From contig JAAGZO010001021.1 of the NCBI GenBank assembly GCA_024206195.1, positions 1-64,000 on the forward strand: 64,000 bases of DNA, written 5' to 3'. How positions within the stretch are numbered: the stretch's first letter is position 1; every line of letters starts with the position of its first letter. The notes under the pieces are model-generated. The model did no database searches. It was not told the DNA's origin and saw nothing but the letters and a program-made list of their open reading frames with translations. Positions 35,268 to 43,800 of this stretch are shown here, one piece after another. This DNA is from a bacterium. GTDB lineage: Archaea > Nanoarchaeota > Nanoarchaeia > Woesearchaeales > UBA10216. Position numbers and translations under genes: made by a program.

Positions 35268-36209
35268 CAGATAATAATACAAGATTACAATTACTCTTAG
35301 TGTGCTGTCGATTCTGTCAAGAATCCCTCCATGGCCAGGTATTATCCTGCTGCTGTCCTTTACCTTGAAGAAGCGCTTGAACATGGATTCAGTGATATCT
35401 CCGGCAACACCCATAACACCAATCAGAATGCTGAGGATAATCCAGTGATAAACAGGAAGGTAACTCTCAATTGCAAAAAACATGATGCCAATACCAATGC
35501 CTGCTCCAATGATATTCCCTAATGTGCCTATGTACGTTTTATTCGGGCTTAATTTTGAGGCAATCTTAAACCTGTCAAAAAATCCTGCTTTTTTGAAAGC
35601 CCTTCCAAAAACATAGGCGCACACGTCACTTAAGGGCACTGCAAATGCTATTAGAATAAGCAGGGCTCTTGTAGAATCAAGTTGGGCATTAAGCTGTCCA
35701 AGCAAAACAAAATGAGCCAGACTGAAAATAAGCCAGATTGATACAAACATGGAGATTGATGTATTGAACAGGCCGTTTTTTGCATCATTCTGTCGGATTG
35801 TGATGAATGAAAGCACAAGATAATATATCAAAGGAAGCGAATAGAAATATTCTGTGTACCATGCTGCAACAATTACGCTGCAGGCGCCAATTAAGTACAA
35901 AGCAAATACATATGCTTTTGGTAATTTGCTTATCTTAGCCACTTCCCATATTGCAAATATGAGAATCATAGTTAAAATTGCTAATGAAAAATATCCTCCA
36001 AAAAGTATGGCTATCAGGTAAACAGTTCCAATGACAAGCCAGCTCAAATACCGTTTACCTACATTGGTTTTCCAAAGCCCTGTAATCTTCAGCTTGTTTA
36101 ATATTAATATGAGCAAAAATCCTGCTAAAAATACAATGAGAAACCTGTACAACACAGGCATTAGTATTGGGTTTTCAAGTGGATTGAGTATATTTACAGG
36201 ATAGCTCAT
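35253..36209 (-). CDS. cdsA: Phosphatidate cytidylyltransferase (bacterial CdsA type)
   Basis: A 318-residue membrane protein with about eight segments. The C-terminal SMFKRFFKVKDSSRIIPGHG followed by GILDRIDS is the bacterial CdsA signature S-x-x-K-R-x4-K-D-x-x-x-x-x-P-x-H-G-G-x-x-D-R-x-D. Upstream ASKLSPNKTYIGTLGN is also typical. It makes CDP-diacylglycerol, or a CDP-archaeol equivalent, from the phosphatidic acid analogue and CTP. The archaeal enzyme CarS is a different branch, so this gene looks bacterial in origin. Its start overlaps the upstream CDP-alcohol transferase by 4 bases, forming a two-gene unit. Confidence 0.92.
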   Translation of the reverse strand: MSYPVNILNPLENPILMPVLYRFLIVFLAGFLLILILNKLKITGLWKTNVGKRYLSWLVIGTVYLIAILFGGYFSLAILTMILIFAIWEVAKISKLPKAYVFALYLIGACSVIVAAWYTEYFYSLPLIYYLVLSFITIRQNDAKNGLFNTSISMFVSIWLIFSLAHFVLLGQLNAQLDSTRALLILIAFAVPLSDVCAYVFGRAFKKAGFFDRFKIASKLSPNKTYIGTLGNIIGAGIGIGIMFFAIESYLPVYHWIILSILIGVMGVAGDITESMFKRFFKVKDSSRIIPGHGGILDRIDSTLRVIVILYYYLLFFL

Positions 36210-36811
36210 TTGTACAGCTCTCGCTTAACAGACATGAATCTTTGAAACATTGTTATCAATGTTCCGATTCCAATAAATATCAGCAAATAATTGGCAAAGA
36301 TATAATCTTTCCAGATAAGTATCAAAACAGCCATCATTCCTAAATAAATCATTCTGTCAGCCTTTCCCATAACACCGCCATATTGTCTTTTTCCACCAGC
36401 AGCTTTGCTGACAATGCTTAGATAACTATTCAGCAGGATGACTATTGTTACAGCACTTCCTAAAATTAGATTAGTGTATGAAGCCAAAGCAAGACCAAAG
36501 AAAATTATTGCATCAGATATGCGGTCAAAGAACTCATTTAGAACTTCGCCAAAACCGCGGTTTTTAACCTTCAATTCTCTTGCAACCATGCCATCCAGTG
36601 CATTTAACGCAGTTCTGATAAATGACATGAACGGAATATAAATCAATAACCAGATATTTTTATCAGAAAAGAACAAAACAAGTCCGCCAATCACTGATAG
36701 TAGCAAAGCGAGCAGGTTAATTATTGTAGGATGAACCTTGTTTTTAACAAATAATTTTTCTACAGGCGTAAGAGATTTCTGAAATTTAGGTTTTATTGCG
36801 TAAATACCCAT
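36206..36811 (-). CDS. CDP-alcohol phosphatidyltransferase with Asn in the metal motif
   Basis: A 201-residue protein with six likely membrane segments. The CDP-alcohol motif reads LDGMVAREL...GFGEVLNEFFDRISD. The first acidic pair, DG..AR and the last Asp are present, but the third aspartate of the standard DG-AR-G-D-D motif is asparagine. This fits a bacterial subfamily (often GA.LNELGD), which is frequently paired with CdsA as in ynbA-ynbB. It would exchange CMP on the CdsA product for a polar alcohol. ATG 36811 is favoured by a TATA-like box about 30 nt upstream; earlier in-frame starts exist at 36829 and 36853. Confidence 0.85.
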   Translation of the reverse strand: MGIYAIKPKFQKSLTPVEKLFVKNKVHPTIINLLALLLSVIGGLVLFFSDKNIWLLIYIPFMSFIRTALNALDGMVARELKVKNRGFGEVLNEFFDRISDAIIFFGLALASYTNLILGSAVTIVILLNSYLSIVSKAAGGKRQYGGVMGKADRMIYLGMMAVLILIWKDYIFANYLLIFIGIGTLITMFQRFMSVKRELYK

Positions 36812-36892
36812 TTTGATCTTATTTAGCATGAATGGTTTATTAAATTTTCCCAAATCAAAATCTTTTTAACCTCTTCAGTATTCATCTCACAC

Positions 36893-37732
36893 ATGAAGAA
36901 TAAGCAATTTATTGCAAGCTTTGAGAAAACAGTAAAGGACACTATACAAAAATACAACCTTGCAACAAAGAAAGACAGGATATTTGTTGCATGTTCTGGC
37001 GGAAAAGACTCTACAACAGTTCTTCACATACTGAAAAAGCTTGGCTACAAGCCAGAGGCACTCTTCATTGACTTGGCAATCGGCAAGTACAGCCAGAAAA
37101 ACCTGGAAAACATTGAAAAATTCTGTAAAAAGGAAAAAATAAAGCTGAATCTTATCTCACTAAGAGATGAGTTTGGCGGCTCTGTCTGCTATATCCAGTC
37201 TAGGCTAAAGACAAAACTGAACACCTGCAATATCTGCGGGTTATTAAAAAGATGGCTTCTTAACAGGAAAGCAAGAGAGCTTAAAGCAACAAAGCTTGCA
37301 ACAGGGCATAATCTGGATGATGAATCGCAGACAATCCTGATGAATCTTGTCAAGGGCAATCCTGAGTTGTGTGCTGGCTTAGGTCCGAAAACAGGCGTAA
37401 TCAAGGACAAGAAATTCGTAAGAAGAATCAAGCCCTTGTATTTCTGCTCTGAAAAGGATATTGAAAAATATTCCAGAATAATGAACTTCCCTGTTGTTTA
37501 TGAGCCTTGTCCATGCTCTGTTACTGCTCACAGGAAAAAGTTTCTTTACATGTTAAATGATATGGAAAAAAGCAATCCGAAAATCAAGCTTAACATCGTT
37601 AATCATTTCCTGGAAATCCTTCCAGAGATAAGAAAGAACAAAAAAACAGAAAAGCTCGCTTATTGTTCAATATGCGGAGAGCCAAGCAGAAAAGAAACCT
37701 GCAGAGTTTGCACTATCACTAGAGTTTCTTAG
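36893..37732 (+). CDS. ttuA: tRNA thiolation enzyme, TtuA/Ncs6 family
   Basis: A 279-residue PP-loop ATPase: SGGKDSTTVLHIL near residue 36 binds ATP. CNICGLLKRW and CPCS near residues 112 and 204 are the cysteines that carry the iron-sulfur cluster in this family. The C-terminal CSICGEPSRKETCRVC is a zinc finger; the family's usual N-terminal zinc finger is not visible, so the N-terminus appears short. TtuA/Ncs6 puts sulfur into uridine (position 54 or 34) of tRNA. A TATA-like TCTTTTTAACC lies about 28 nt upstream. It overlaps the convergent Pgi/Pmi gene by 14 bases. Confidence 0.88.
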   Translation: MKNKQFIASFEKTVKDTIQKYNLATKKDRIFVACSGGKDSTTVLHILKKLGYKPEALFIDLAIGKYSQKNLENIEKFCKKEKIKLNLISLRDEFGGSVCYIQSRLKTKLNTCNICGLLKRWLLNRKARELKATKLATGHNLDDESQTILMNLVKGNPELCAGLGPKTGVIKDKKFVRRIKPLYFCSEKDIEKYSRIMNFPVVYEPCPCSVTAHRKKFLYMLNDMEKSNPKIKLNIVNHFLEILPEIRKNKKTEKLAYCSICGEPSRKETCRVCTITRVS

Positions 37733-38759
37733 TGATTTTTTTCTTGAATTCTTCCTGTATGTCTATTTTAGAAGGATCAATCTCATACTTCAGCCCGAGG
37801 AAATAGCTTACCATATCCCCTGTGTGGATTGCTGAGAAAATCTTGGCAAGCGGAGAATAGCCCTTTACAATAATCTCTGTCACATCAATGCCGCGGTCAG
37901 CGATGAGCTGCTTTGTCATCTTCATTCTTTCCTGTATCTTGACAGAATCGCCCTCATCCTTGAGTATGATTACATGGAACTTTGCTTTTGGTATCATGTA
38001 TCCGCTGATTTCATTATGGTTTAGCTCAGGGAACACATTGTAAAAAGCATGTATCTTTGCGTATTCATTGAATCCAATCTTCCACTTGGCTGCTGCAGCT
38101 GCAAGTTTATTTGAAGAATAAATAACAGGCACCTTGTCAACAAGCCTTGAAGCAAGTGCTTCAGCTTTGTCCTTCAGTCCCTGAACCTTCAGTGCCTCAA
38201 CAGCCTGTTCAACCTCTGGTTTTGGATTCTTGATTATCTTTGAGTTATGCAGAACATTGAGAATTGGGAAGAATAGATATCCCAAGGCAAATCGTGACTG
38301 GATTCCTTTTGGCAGAACAATGCATTCTTTGTCATTTTCACTGCATAATTGTCGAAGCTTTCCGCCTGATGTAACTCCAAGGACCTTTGCGCTCTTTCTA
38401 AGAGCAGCATTGACAGCAGCTACTGTCTCTTCTGTATCTCCTGAGTAGGATATCGCAATAACAAGTGTTTTGCTGTTTACGCTTTCAGGAATATCATAAT
38501 CATTGCTTAGAATAACAGGAATCCTTATTTTCTGCTCAAGATATGTCTTTAGAATGCTTGCAGAGATAGCACTTCCGCCAATGCCTGCGATGAGTATTGT
38601 TTCTACCTCTCCCTCTATCTTTGTGTCCTTGCCTACTCTTGAAGCCTCTTCTGCTTGTTTAGCAAATCCTTCTAGAAGTTCAAGCATATCCTCTTTTTCT
38701 GCCATGCTAAGATGGGTTGCTGCATTCTTTATATATTTTGTGCACGACAGAGGTTTCAT
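37719..38759 (-). CDS. Bifunctional phosphoglucose/phosphomannose isomerase
   Basis: A 346-residue double-SIS enzyme of the archaeal Pgi/Pmi family. ILIAGIGGSAISASIL near residue 52, VIAISYSGDTEETVAA near residue 95, PKGIQSRFALGYLF near residue 150 and FPELNHNEISGY near residue 240 are its signatures. It interconverts glucose 6-phosphate and mannose 6-phosphate with fructose 6-phosphate, linking sugar metabolism and the mannose supply for glycosylation. An AAGGAG ribosome binding site lies just before the ATG. A symmetric TTTATAAA box about 30 nt upstream may serve both this gene and L15e. Confidence 0.93.
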   Translation of the reverse strand: MKPLSCTKYIKNAATHLSMAEKEDMLELLEGFAKQAEEASRVGKDTKIEGEVETILIAGIGGSAISASILKTYLEQKIRIPVILSNDYDIPESVNSKTLVIAISYSGDTEETVAAVNAALRKSAKVLGVTSGGKLRQLCSENDKECIVLPKGIQSRFALGYLFFPILNVLHNSKIIKNPKPEVEQAVEALKVQGLKDKAEALASRLVDKVPVIYSSNKLAAAAAKWKIGFNEYAKIHAFYNVFPELNHNEISGYMIPKAKFHVIILKDEGDSVKIQERMKMTKQLIADRGIDVTEIIVKGYSPLAKIFSAIHTGDMVSYFLGLKYEIDPSKIDIQEEFKKKITKKL

Positions 38760-38856
38760 ACTTTCTCCTTCATATTCACCGTAACCTTTATAAACAACCC
38801 TTTAATCCTTAGTCTTGGAAATGTGGGTATTGGCTTACCTGAATCCGTGAAATAAC

Positions 38857-38915
38857 AAAAACCTGATTGGCAGGTTTTTGGAACAAGAAATTGCGTTTAG
38901 TGCACAATTTCTTTG
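38857..38915 (+). repeat. Double stem-loop in the L15e leader (element A)
   Basis: Two hairpins lie in tandem: a perfect 9-bp stem AAAAACCTG/CAGGTTTTT with loop ATTGG, then AGAAATTG/CAATTTCT with an 11-base loop. The second begins GGAACAAGAAAT and ends ATTTCTTTGT, identical to the corresponding arms at 40687-40658 on the minus strand. It lies between the symmetric TATA box near 38790 and the L15e start. Confidence 0.5.
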
Positions 38916-38925
38916 TAAAAATATT

Positions 38926-38930
38926 GGAGG
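38926..38930 (+). promoter_or_regulatory. Ribosome binding site of L15e
   Basis: GGAGG lies 9 bases before the ATG at 38940 and marks this as a leadered gene. Confidence 0.6.
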
Positions 38931-38939
38931 CTACATAAA

Positions 38940-39518
38940 ATGGGTATGTATAAACACATTAGGAATCTTTGGAGAAATCCAACACAGGAATCAAGAGATC
39001 TTCTATTAAAGAGGCTTATTAAGTGGCGTTCTGAACCAGCTACAATAAGAATTCCAAAACCAACAAGACTTGACAGAGCTCGCTCTTTAGGCTATAAAGC
39101 AAAGCCTGGTTTCGTAATCGTAAGGCAGCGTGTTGATAGAGGCGGAAGAAGAAGGCCTGATATCAAAGGAGCTCGCCGTTCAAAACACGCAAGACAGCGA
39201 AAGATAGTTGGAAAGAGCTATCAAAGCGTTGCTGAAGAGCGTGCTGCAAAGAAATTCCCAAACCTTACAGTACTAAACTCATATTGGGCTGCAAAGGATG
39301 GATTGCACTACTGGTTTGAAATAATCATGCTTGACGCAGAGCACCAGGCAATAAAGAAAGATAAAAGACTTGCATGGGCTGCTAGCAAGAAGCAGACAAG
39401 ACGTGTCTTTAGAGGTCTTACATCTTCTGCTCGAAAGAGCCGTGGTCTAAGACATAAAGGTAAAGGCGCAGAAAAGGTAAGACCAAGCCTGCGTGCAAAC
39501 AAAAGGCTTGCTAAGTAA
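38940..39518 (+). CDS. rpl15e: Large-subunit ribosomal protein L15e
   Basis: A 192-residue, very basic protein with the L15e pattern: GMYKHIRNLWRNPTQESRDL, RARSLGYKAKPGFVIVRQRV, RGGRRRPDIKGARRSKHARQ and a C-terminal SRGLRHKGKGAEKVRPSLRA. It is a structural protein of the large subunit found in archaea and eukaryotes. It is preceded by a long leader with two stem-loops and ends in a stop-overlapping terminator hairpin, so it is a single-gene transcript. Confidence 0.96.
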   Translation: MGMYKHIRNLWRNPTQESRDLLLKRLIKWRSEPATIRIPKPTRLDRARSLGYKAKPGFVIVRQRVDRGGRRRPDIKGARRSKHARQRKIVGKSYQSVAEERAAKKFPNLTVLNSYWAAKDGLHYWFEIIMLDAEHQAIKKDKRLAWAASKKQTRRVFRGLTSSARKSRGLRHKGKGAEKVRPSLRANKRLAK

Positions 39519-39527
39519 GCCTTTTTA
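39504..39527 (+). terminator. Stop-overlapping terminator of L15e
   Basis: The stem AGGCTT/AAGCCT contains the stop codon region in its loop and runs into TTTTTATTTTTTT. Confidence 0.6.
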
Positions 39528-39584
39528 TTTTTTTATTTATTATTACCAAAACTTTTTTATACTAAAACTTCTAGGATTCTTTCC

Positions 39585-39755
39585 ATGGAAAGACTAAGAT
39601 GCACAAACTGCAATTATTCCTTTGTGCCAAAGGCAGACAAGCCAAAGAAGTGTCCTTACTGTGACAAAGAAGGAACATTGGAGAAGCACAAGGATATGCA
39701 GGCAATGATTGATGAAGTTTCAGATGAAATGTCTGAGCAGGAACCTAAGGAGTAA
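39585..39755 (+). CDS. Small zinc ribbon protein
   Basis: A 56-residue protein: CTNC and CPYC pairs 15 residues apart form one zinc ribbon (RCTNCNYSFVPKADKPKKCPYC), and an acidic helical tail follows (MIDEVSDEMSEQEPKE). A TATA-like TTTTTTATACT about 28 nt upstream supports a leaderless gene. Such rubredoxin-like ribbons are common next to ribosomal genes in archaea, but the role is unknown. Its end overlaps the convergent DUF1385 gene by 11 bases. Confidence 0.75.
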   Translation: MERLRCTNCNYSFVPKADKPKKCPYCDKEGTLEKHKDMQAMIDEVSDEMSEQEPKE

Positions 39756-40593
39756 CTGCTTTTAATGCAGCTATTGCAGTTTCCAGCTGTTTCTTATTTG
39801 GCTCTTTAGTGGTTATCTTTTGGAACAATAGTCCTGGCCACATAAACGCTTTCATTAAACTATTATGCTCAAACCTTGATCCAATCTTCAAGATTTCATA
39901 AGAAAAGCCAGCGATTACAGGCAGCAGCAGAATTCTTGATGACAATCTGATAACCCAGTTTTCTGTTATGACAAGTGAAAATATGAATATGCTTAGGATC
40001 AATAGTATAACCAGGAAGCTTGTTCCGCATCTTGAATGGACAGTGGAGTATTTCCTGCAGTTCTCAACAGTCAGCTTTTTTCCATGTTCATATGTGTGAA
40101 CTGCCATATGTTCTGCTCCGTGATACCTAAACAGTGTTTTCATATCACTTAGCTGCGATATTAAAACAATATAAATGAGAAAGAATGCAACCTTAATCAA
40201 TCCATCTATTGCATTGAATGCAACTGAGTGGCTATTTGTGAGAAATCCTGTAAGAAAAAAAGGTAGTACCATGAAAATAACTACTGCAAAGAAAACCGCA
40301 GTTGCTATTGAAAAAAAGATGTCCTTTTTTTCGAGCTTTTCTTCATCATTTCCGCTTTCATTCGCAGAGTAGATGAGCGCTTTGAATCCTAATGAAAGGT
40401 TTTCAATCAAAGCAACATTGCCCCGGAAAAAGAACCAGTTCAGAAACTTGTATTTTTTTGTAACTGATTTTATCTTTTCTTTTTTCACACTTATCTTTCC
40501 ATTTGGCTTTCGAACTGCAACAGCATACTTATCTGGGCTTCTCATCATGACCCCTTCCATTACAGCTTGTCCGCCAACAAGAGATTTCTTCAT
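39745..40593 (-). CDS. DUF1385 family membrane protein
   Basis: A 282-residue protein matching the DUF1385 (YqhQ-like) family. It starts SLVGGQAVMEGVMMRSPDKYAVAVRKP, which is the family signature, has several membrane segments (about 105-190 and 215-255), and holds the histidine-rich FRYHGAEHMAVHTYEHGKKLT and STVHSRCGTSFLV motifs. The conserved histidines suggest metal binding, but the family's function is not settled. ATG 40593 is chosen because the family signature begins there and a CTTTAAATAA box lies about 27 nt upstream; the longer reading frame to 40662 runs through the stem-loop element. Confidence 0.88.
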   Translation of the reverse strand: MKKSLVGGQAVMEGVMMRSPDKYAVAVRKPNGKISVKKEKIKSVTKKYKFLNWFFFRGNVALIENLSLGFKALIYSANESGNDEEKLEKKDIFFSIATAVFFAVVIFMVLPFFLTGFLTNSHSVAFNAIDGLIKVAFFLIYIVLISQLSDMKTLFRYHGAEHMAVHTYEHGKKLTVENCRKYSTVHSRCGTSFLVILLILSIFIFSLVITENWVIRLSSRILLLPVIAGFSYEILKIGSRFEHNSLMKAFMWPGLLFQKITTKEPNKKQLETAIAALKAVTP

Positions 40594-40624
40594 AGAAAAC
40601 AAATGCAGAAGGGCATTATTTAAA

Positions 40625-40687
40625 GGTTTCCAAAAGCCTTGCTTTTGGAGACTCAAAAACAAAGAAATCCTTTAGGATTTCTTGTTC
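40625..40687 (-). repeat. Double stem-loop upstream of the DUF1385 promoter (element B)
   Basis: Stem CCAAAAG/CTTTTGG (40629-40647) abuts the TATA box of the DUF1385 gene. A linker AGACTCAAAAA follows, then the 9-bp stem AAGAAATCC/GGATTTCTT (40661-40682). On the minus strand the outer part reads GGAACAAGAAAT...ATTTCTTTGT, as in the L15e leader. Confidence 0.5.
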
Positions 40688-40733
40688 CAGAAATGCAAAG
40701 CGTTTCTCGGAATCTTCGATTTTTGTTGTTTGT

Positions 40734-40770
40734 ATAAAAAAAGGAGAGGGGAGCATCATGCTCCTCCTCT
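40734..40770 (-). terminator. Terminator of the large surface-protein gene
   Basis: On the minus strand a long GC-rich hairpin (stem AGAGGAGGAGC / GCTCCCCTCT with loop ATGAT and one bulge) is followed by CC and a run of at least seven T. It lies about 50 bases after the stop codon at 40817. Confidence 0.7.
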
Positions 40771-40816
40771 GACAGCTCCGATGATTCAGGTCGAGAACCA
40801 TGTTTTCATCGATTAT

Positions 40817-43800
40817 CTACTCAACATCTGTCACTAGGCTTCCTGTCATTGTGTGCATGTAATCCTTGCTTAAGTGATCCTTGTAATATTGCACTTCAAT
40901 GTTAAACTCCTTGTTGCCTTTACCTGTGAACTGAGCTAAATCAAGGCTGTTTCCGCAGTCAAGTTCTAGGGTTTTTCTTCCACCGTTTGTGATACGTTTT
41001 CCTACTTTTCCAGACCAACTATCTGATCTGTAAGTAGTATGGCATCTCAGATCGCTCATTTCTCGAGTTCCTGTAACAGTAGCTGAATTAATCATTACCC
41101 CTGAACCCATACCATTCTGAACTACAAGTGCTACTTTGTTATCTCCTGAAAGAACAGCATGGTCTGCACAATTAAGCCCCTGCTTAAGCTCGCATTTAGA
41201 TGTTCCACTCGAAGTTGGCAATGGTGGTGGTGCAACAGTTGGGTAACCAAGCATGCACTCATCACTAGTTGAAACAATGAAACCATAGCCAATTTCGCTG
41301 CTTTGGAATGTGTAGTCCATTATATTTTCCCATCTGTTTCCCTGCGAGTTGAAGCCAAAGGCAGCTTTAAAGTTGCATGTGCCCTTTATGTCATCAAGTG
41401 TTTTGCCATCCATCTCAGGCAGCACGCTCAAGAATGTCCATCCCTTGACAAGCTTCATTTCATGTTCTCTAATCAGTTCAATAAGGTTGAAAAGATCTGA
41501 GTTATAACCTGGGTACTCTGATACAATCCCGCAATTTTCATCTGAGTAGATCCACATAGAGTTCGCAATTGAGATCACAAGATGCTCCACGTCATTTCCG
41601 TGTATATATCTATTAAGCAGTTCTTGGTCTTCTTCTGTGTACCCTCTTGGTTCATATTCAGTTATTCCGCTTCTCGAACTGTATCCGTCATCAAACTTTA
41701 TTCTTCCATACTTGTTCTCGATTGGGAAGTATGCAAATACTGCCCTGAACTTTTCTGGATTACATGTGGATTCACTGCTGTAAGCCAAGAAAGGCAACAA
41801 TCCAACCATGTTCCATCCCTTATTGATTTCAATCTCTGCTCTTATTGTCTCAAAAGTGCATTCATCGCATTCGCACTCCCCATAACCATCACTCCAGCAT
41901 TCTACTGTGCTGCCGTCAGGACATGACCTATCTCTACATACTGGTCCTTCGCATTCTACACACACGCATCCGCCATTATCATAAACACATTCTGCAATTG
42001 ATCCATCTGGACATATTTCATCTGGGCATATGTCTTCTTCATCTTCGCACCAGCATTCACACTCTCCTTCGTTGTTTACTGCACACTTCTCCACTTGCCA
42101 TCCTCTGCACACTACATGTTCACATTCTTCTTCGGTTTGCATGCATCCTGATGTCACAAGAACATTTGCTGTGGCTGCTGTTTCAGGTATTTCTATCCAG
42201 ATCTCATCCTGTTCAGGACCAGCTGACTTTTTGTTCCATGAAACAAAAGCACCGTAAGGATATGTTAAGTCAGCATACTCATACGAGGAACCAATTCTGT
42301 TCAATCCTGATGTAGCTGTTCCAGTAACATCTTCAACATCTATCTCATTTTCAGAATTCTCTCCGAATTGTACGCTCACTGTGTTTGTAGGTTGTTCTTC
42401 CTCTTCTGGCATTGTGATTGAAACTGTGAAGTCGTCTTCAAGTGTTATCTCTGCTCCGTTTTCAGTGTGAATCTTATTCTGTATATCCTCCAAGTCTCCG
42501 TCTCCGTTCATATCAACAAATACTCCTGCAGCAGATGTATCGGCTGTTAGTTTGAAATTGAAGTTGTTATCCTCAATGCCTATAAAACCTTCAAGGCCTG
42601 TATAAGACGCCTCATGGTTCTCTCCTGAACCAATGTCCTTGAACTTAACTGTTCCTTCTTCATCAGTTGTACTAGCGCCGGGTGTTATACCCTTGAACTG
42701 CATCATATTGGTTACTCCATTCTTGTCTACAATGAAGTATTCCTCATCTTGAACAGGCTGGTCTTCAATTGTTACAATAGGTCTGATACCGCTGCCAGTC
42801 CATCGTCCCCATCCCAATTCAGTATCGCTCTTTGCTATCAAGTACTCTCTGTATTCATCGCCTGCTTTGTTATAGAAATATATTTTGTAGTTGTTTGCAC
42901 CATCTGGTATAAAGCCAATACTTTCAGATTCTTTTGAGGTTAAACCTTCATAGACATATTCAAAGTTGTCCATGAAGAACATACCATCTTGAGATTCAAC
43001 AGCATCAGCAATGTCAGCTGAACTTTCCCATTTTCCAACATAAAGGTCTTCTGAAGGTTCATACCAAATCTTTATTTGCTCTATGAAAACATCTGCGCCG
43101 TCTTCTGTTCCGCTGTCATCTGCATCAATGTTAACCTTTAGATTGCTTGCGTGTTCAGAGCTAAGTGTAACACTTCCTCCTTGTAAGTCATTATCTGTAG
43201 CTGAGTCATAAAGCACAATCTTATCTGCACCAAAGTAGAAGTGAACACCTCTTCCTCCTCCTGCAGAGTGTTCTATGATCTTAATAACACCAATCTCAGT
43301 TCCATCAGAGGTTCTGTATGTCTCTCCTTCTTCAAGTGCAGGGTCTGTTACTTCACCCCGAACAGTGAATTTACAATCGCTTTCTCCAATGTAACTCACT
43401 GTTATTTCATAAGCCCTTCCATTAAGAGTGTATGTCTTTGTTTGGCCTTCGTTAAGCGTGTCTGATAAAGCACCACTCATTAAAGCCAGTGAGATATAGT
43501 TTTTTGCAGTATGGTCTGCCCTTACTATTGTGAATTCTTTTCCCATCAGTGTTATCTTCTTTCCGCGAATGTCATCAAGATAGTCTCCATCTGAGTTGTG
43601 GTCTGATTTAAGCGCAGGTGAGAAAGATATCTTGTATTCATACGCTGCTTTTGGTGACTGTGGAATCTTTAGGTAGTCAGTTGGCACTTCATCATCATGC
43701 ACATCTGCTGAATCCGAAGAATCCTTTGTAAAGACAACCTCTGCTTCAGGCAGGTAAATAACCTGTCTGTACCTGTGTGTATCGTGCTCATTTGAAATTG

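Noticed and set aside
38857..38915. Riboswitch in the L15e leader
   Set aside because: Two simple hairpins with no known aptamer core; a regulatory or repeat hairpin is the more careful description.
40594..40662. N-terminal extension of the DUF1385 protein to 40662
   Set aside because: The extra codons run through the stem-loop and TATA box, and the family signature begins right after ATG 40593.
41845..42315. Plus-strand reading frame rich in His and Leu opposite the large surface protein
   Set aside because: It mirrors the cysteine- and acid-rich codons of the real gene; no start signal or motif.
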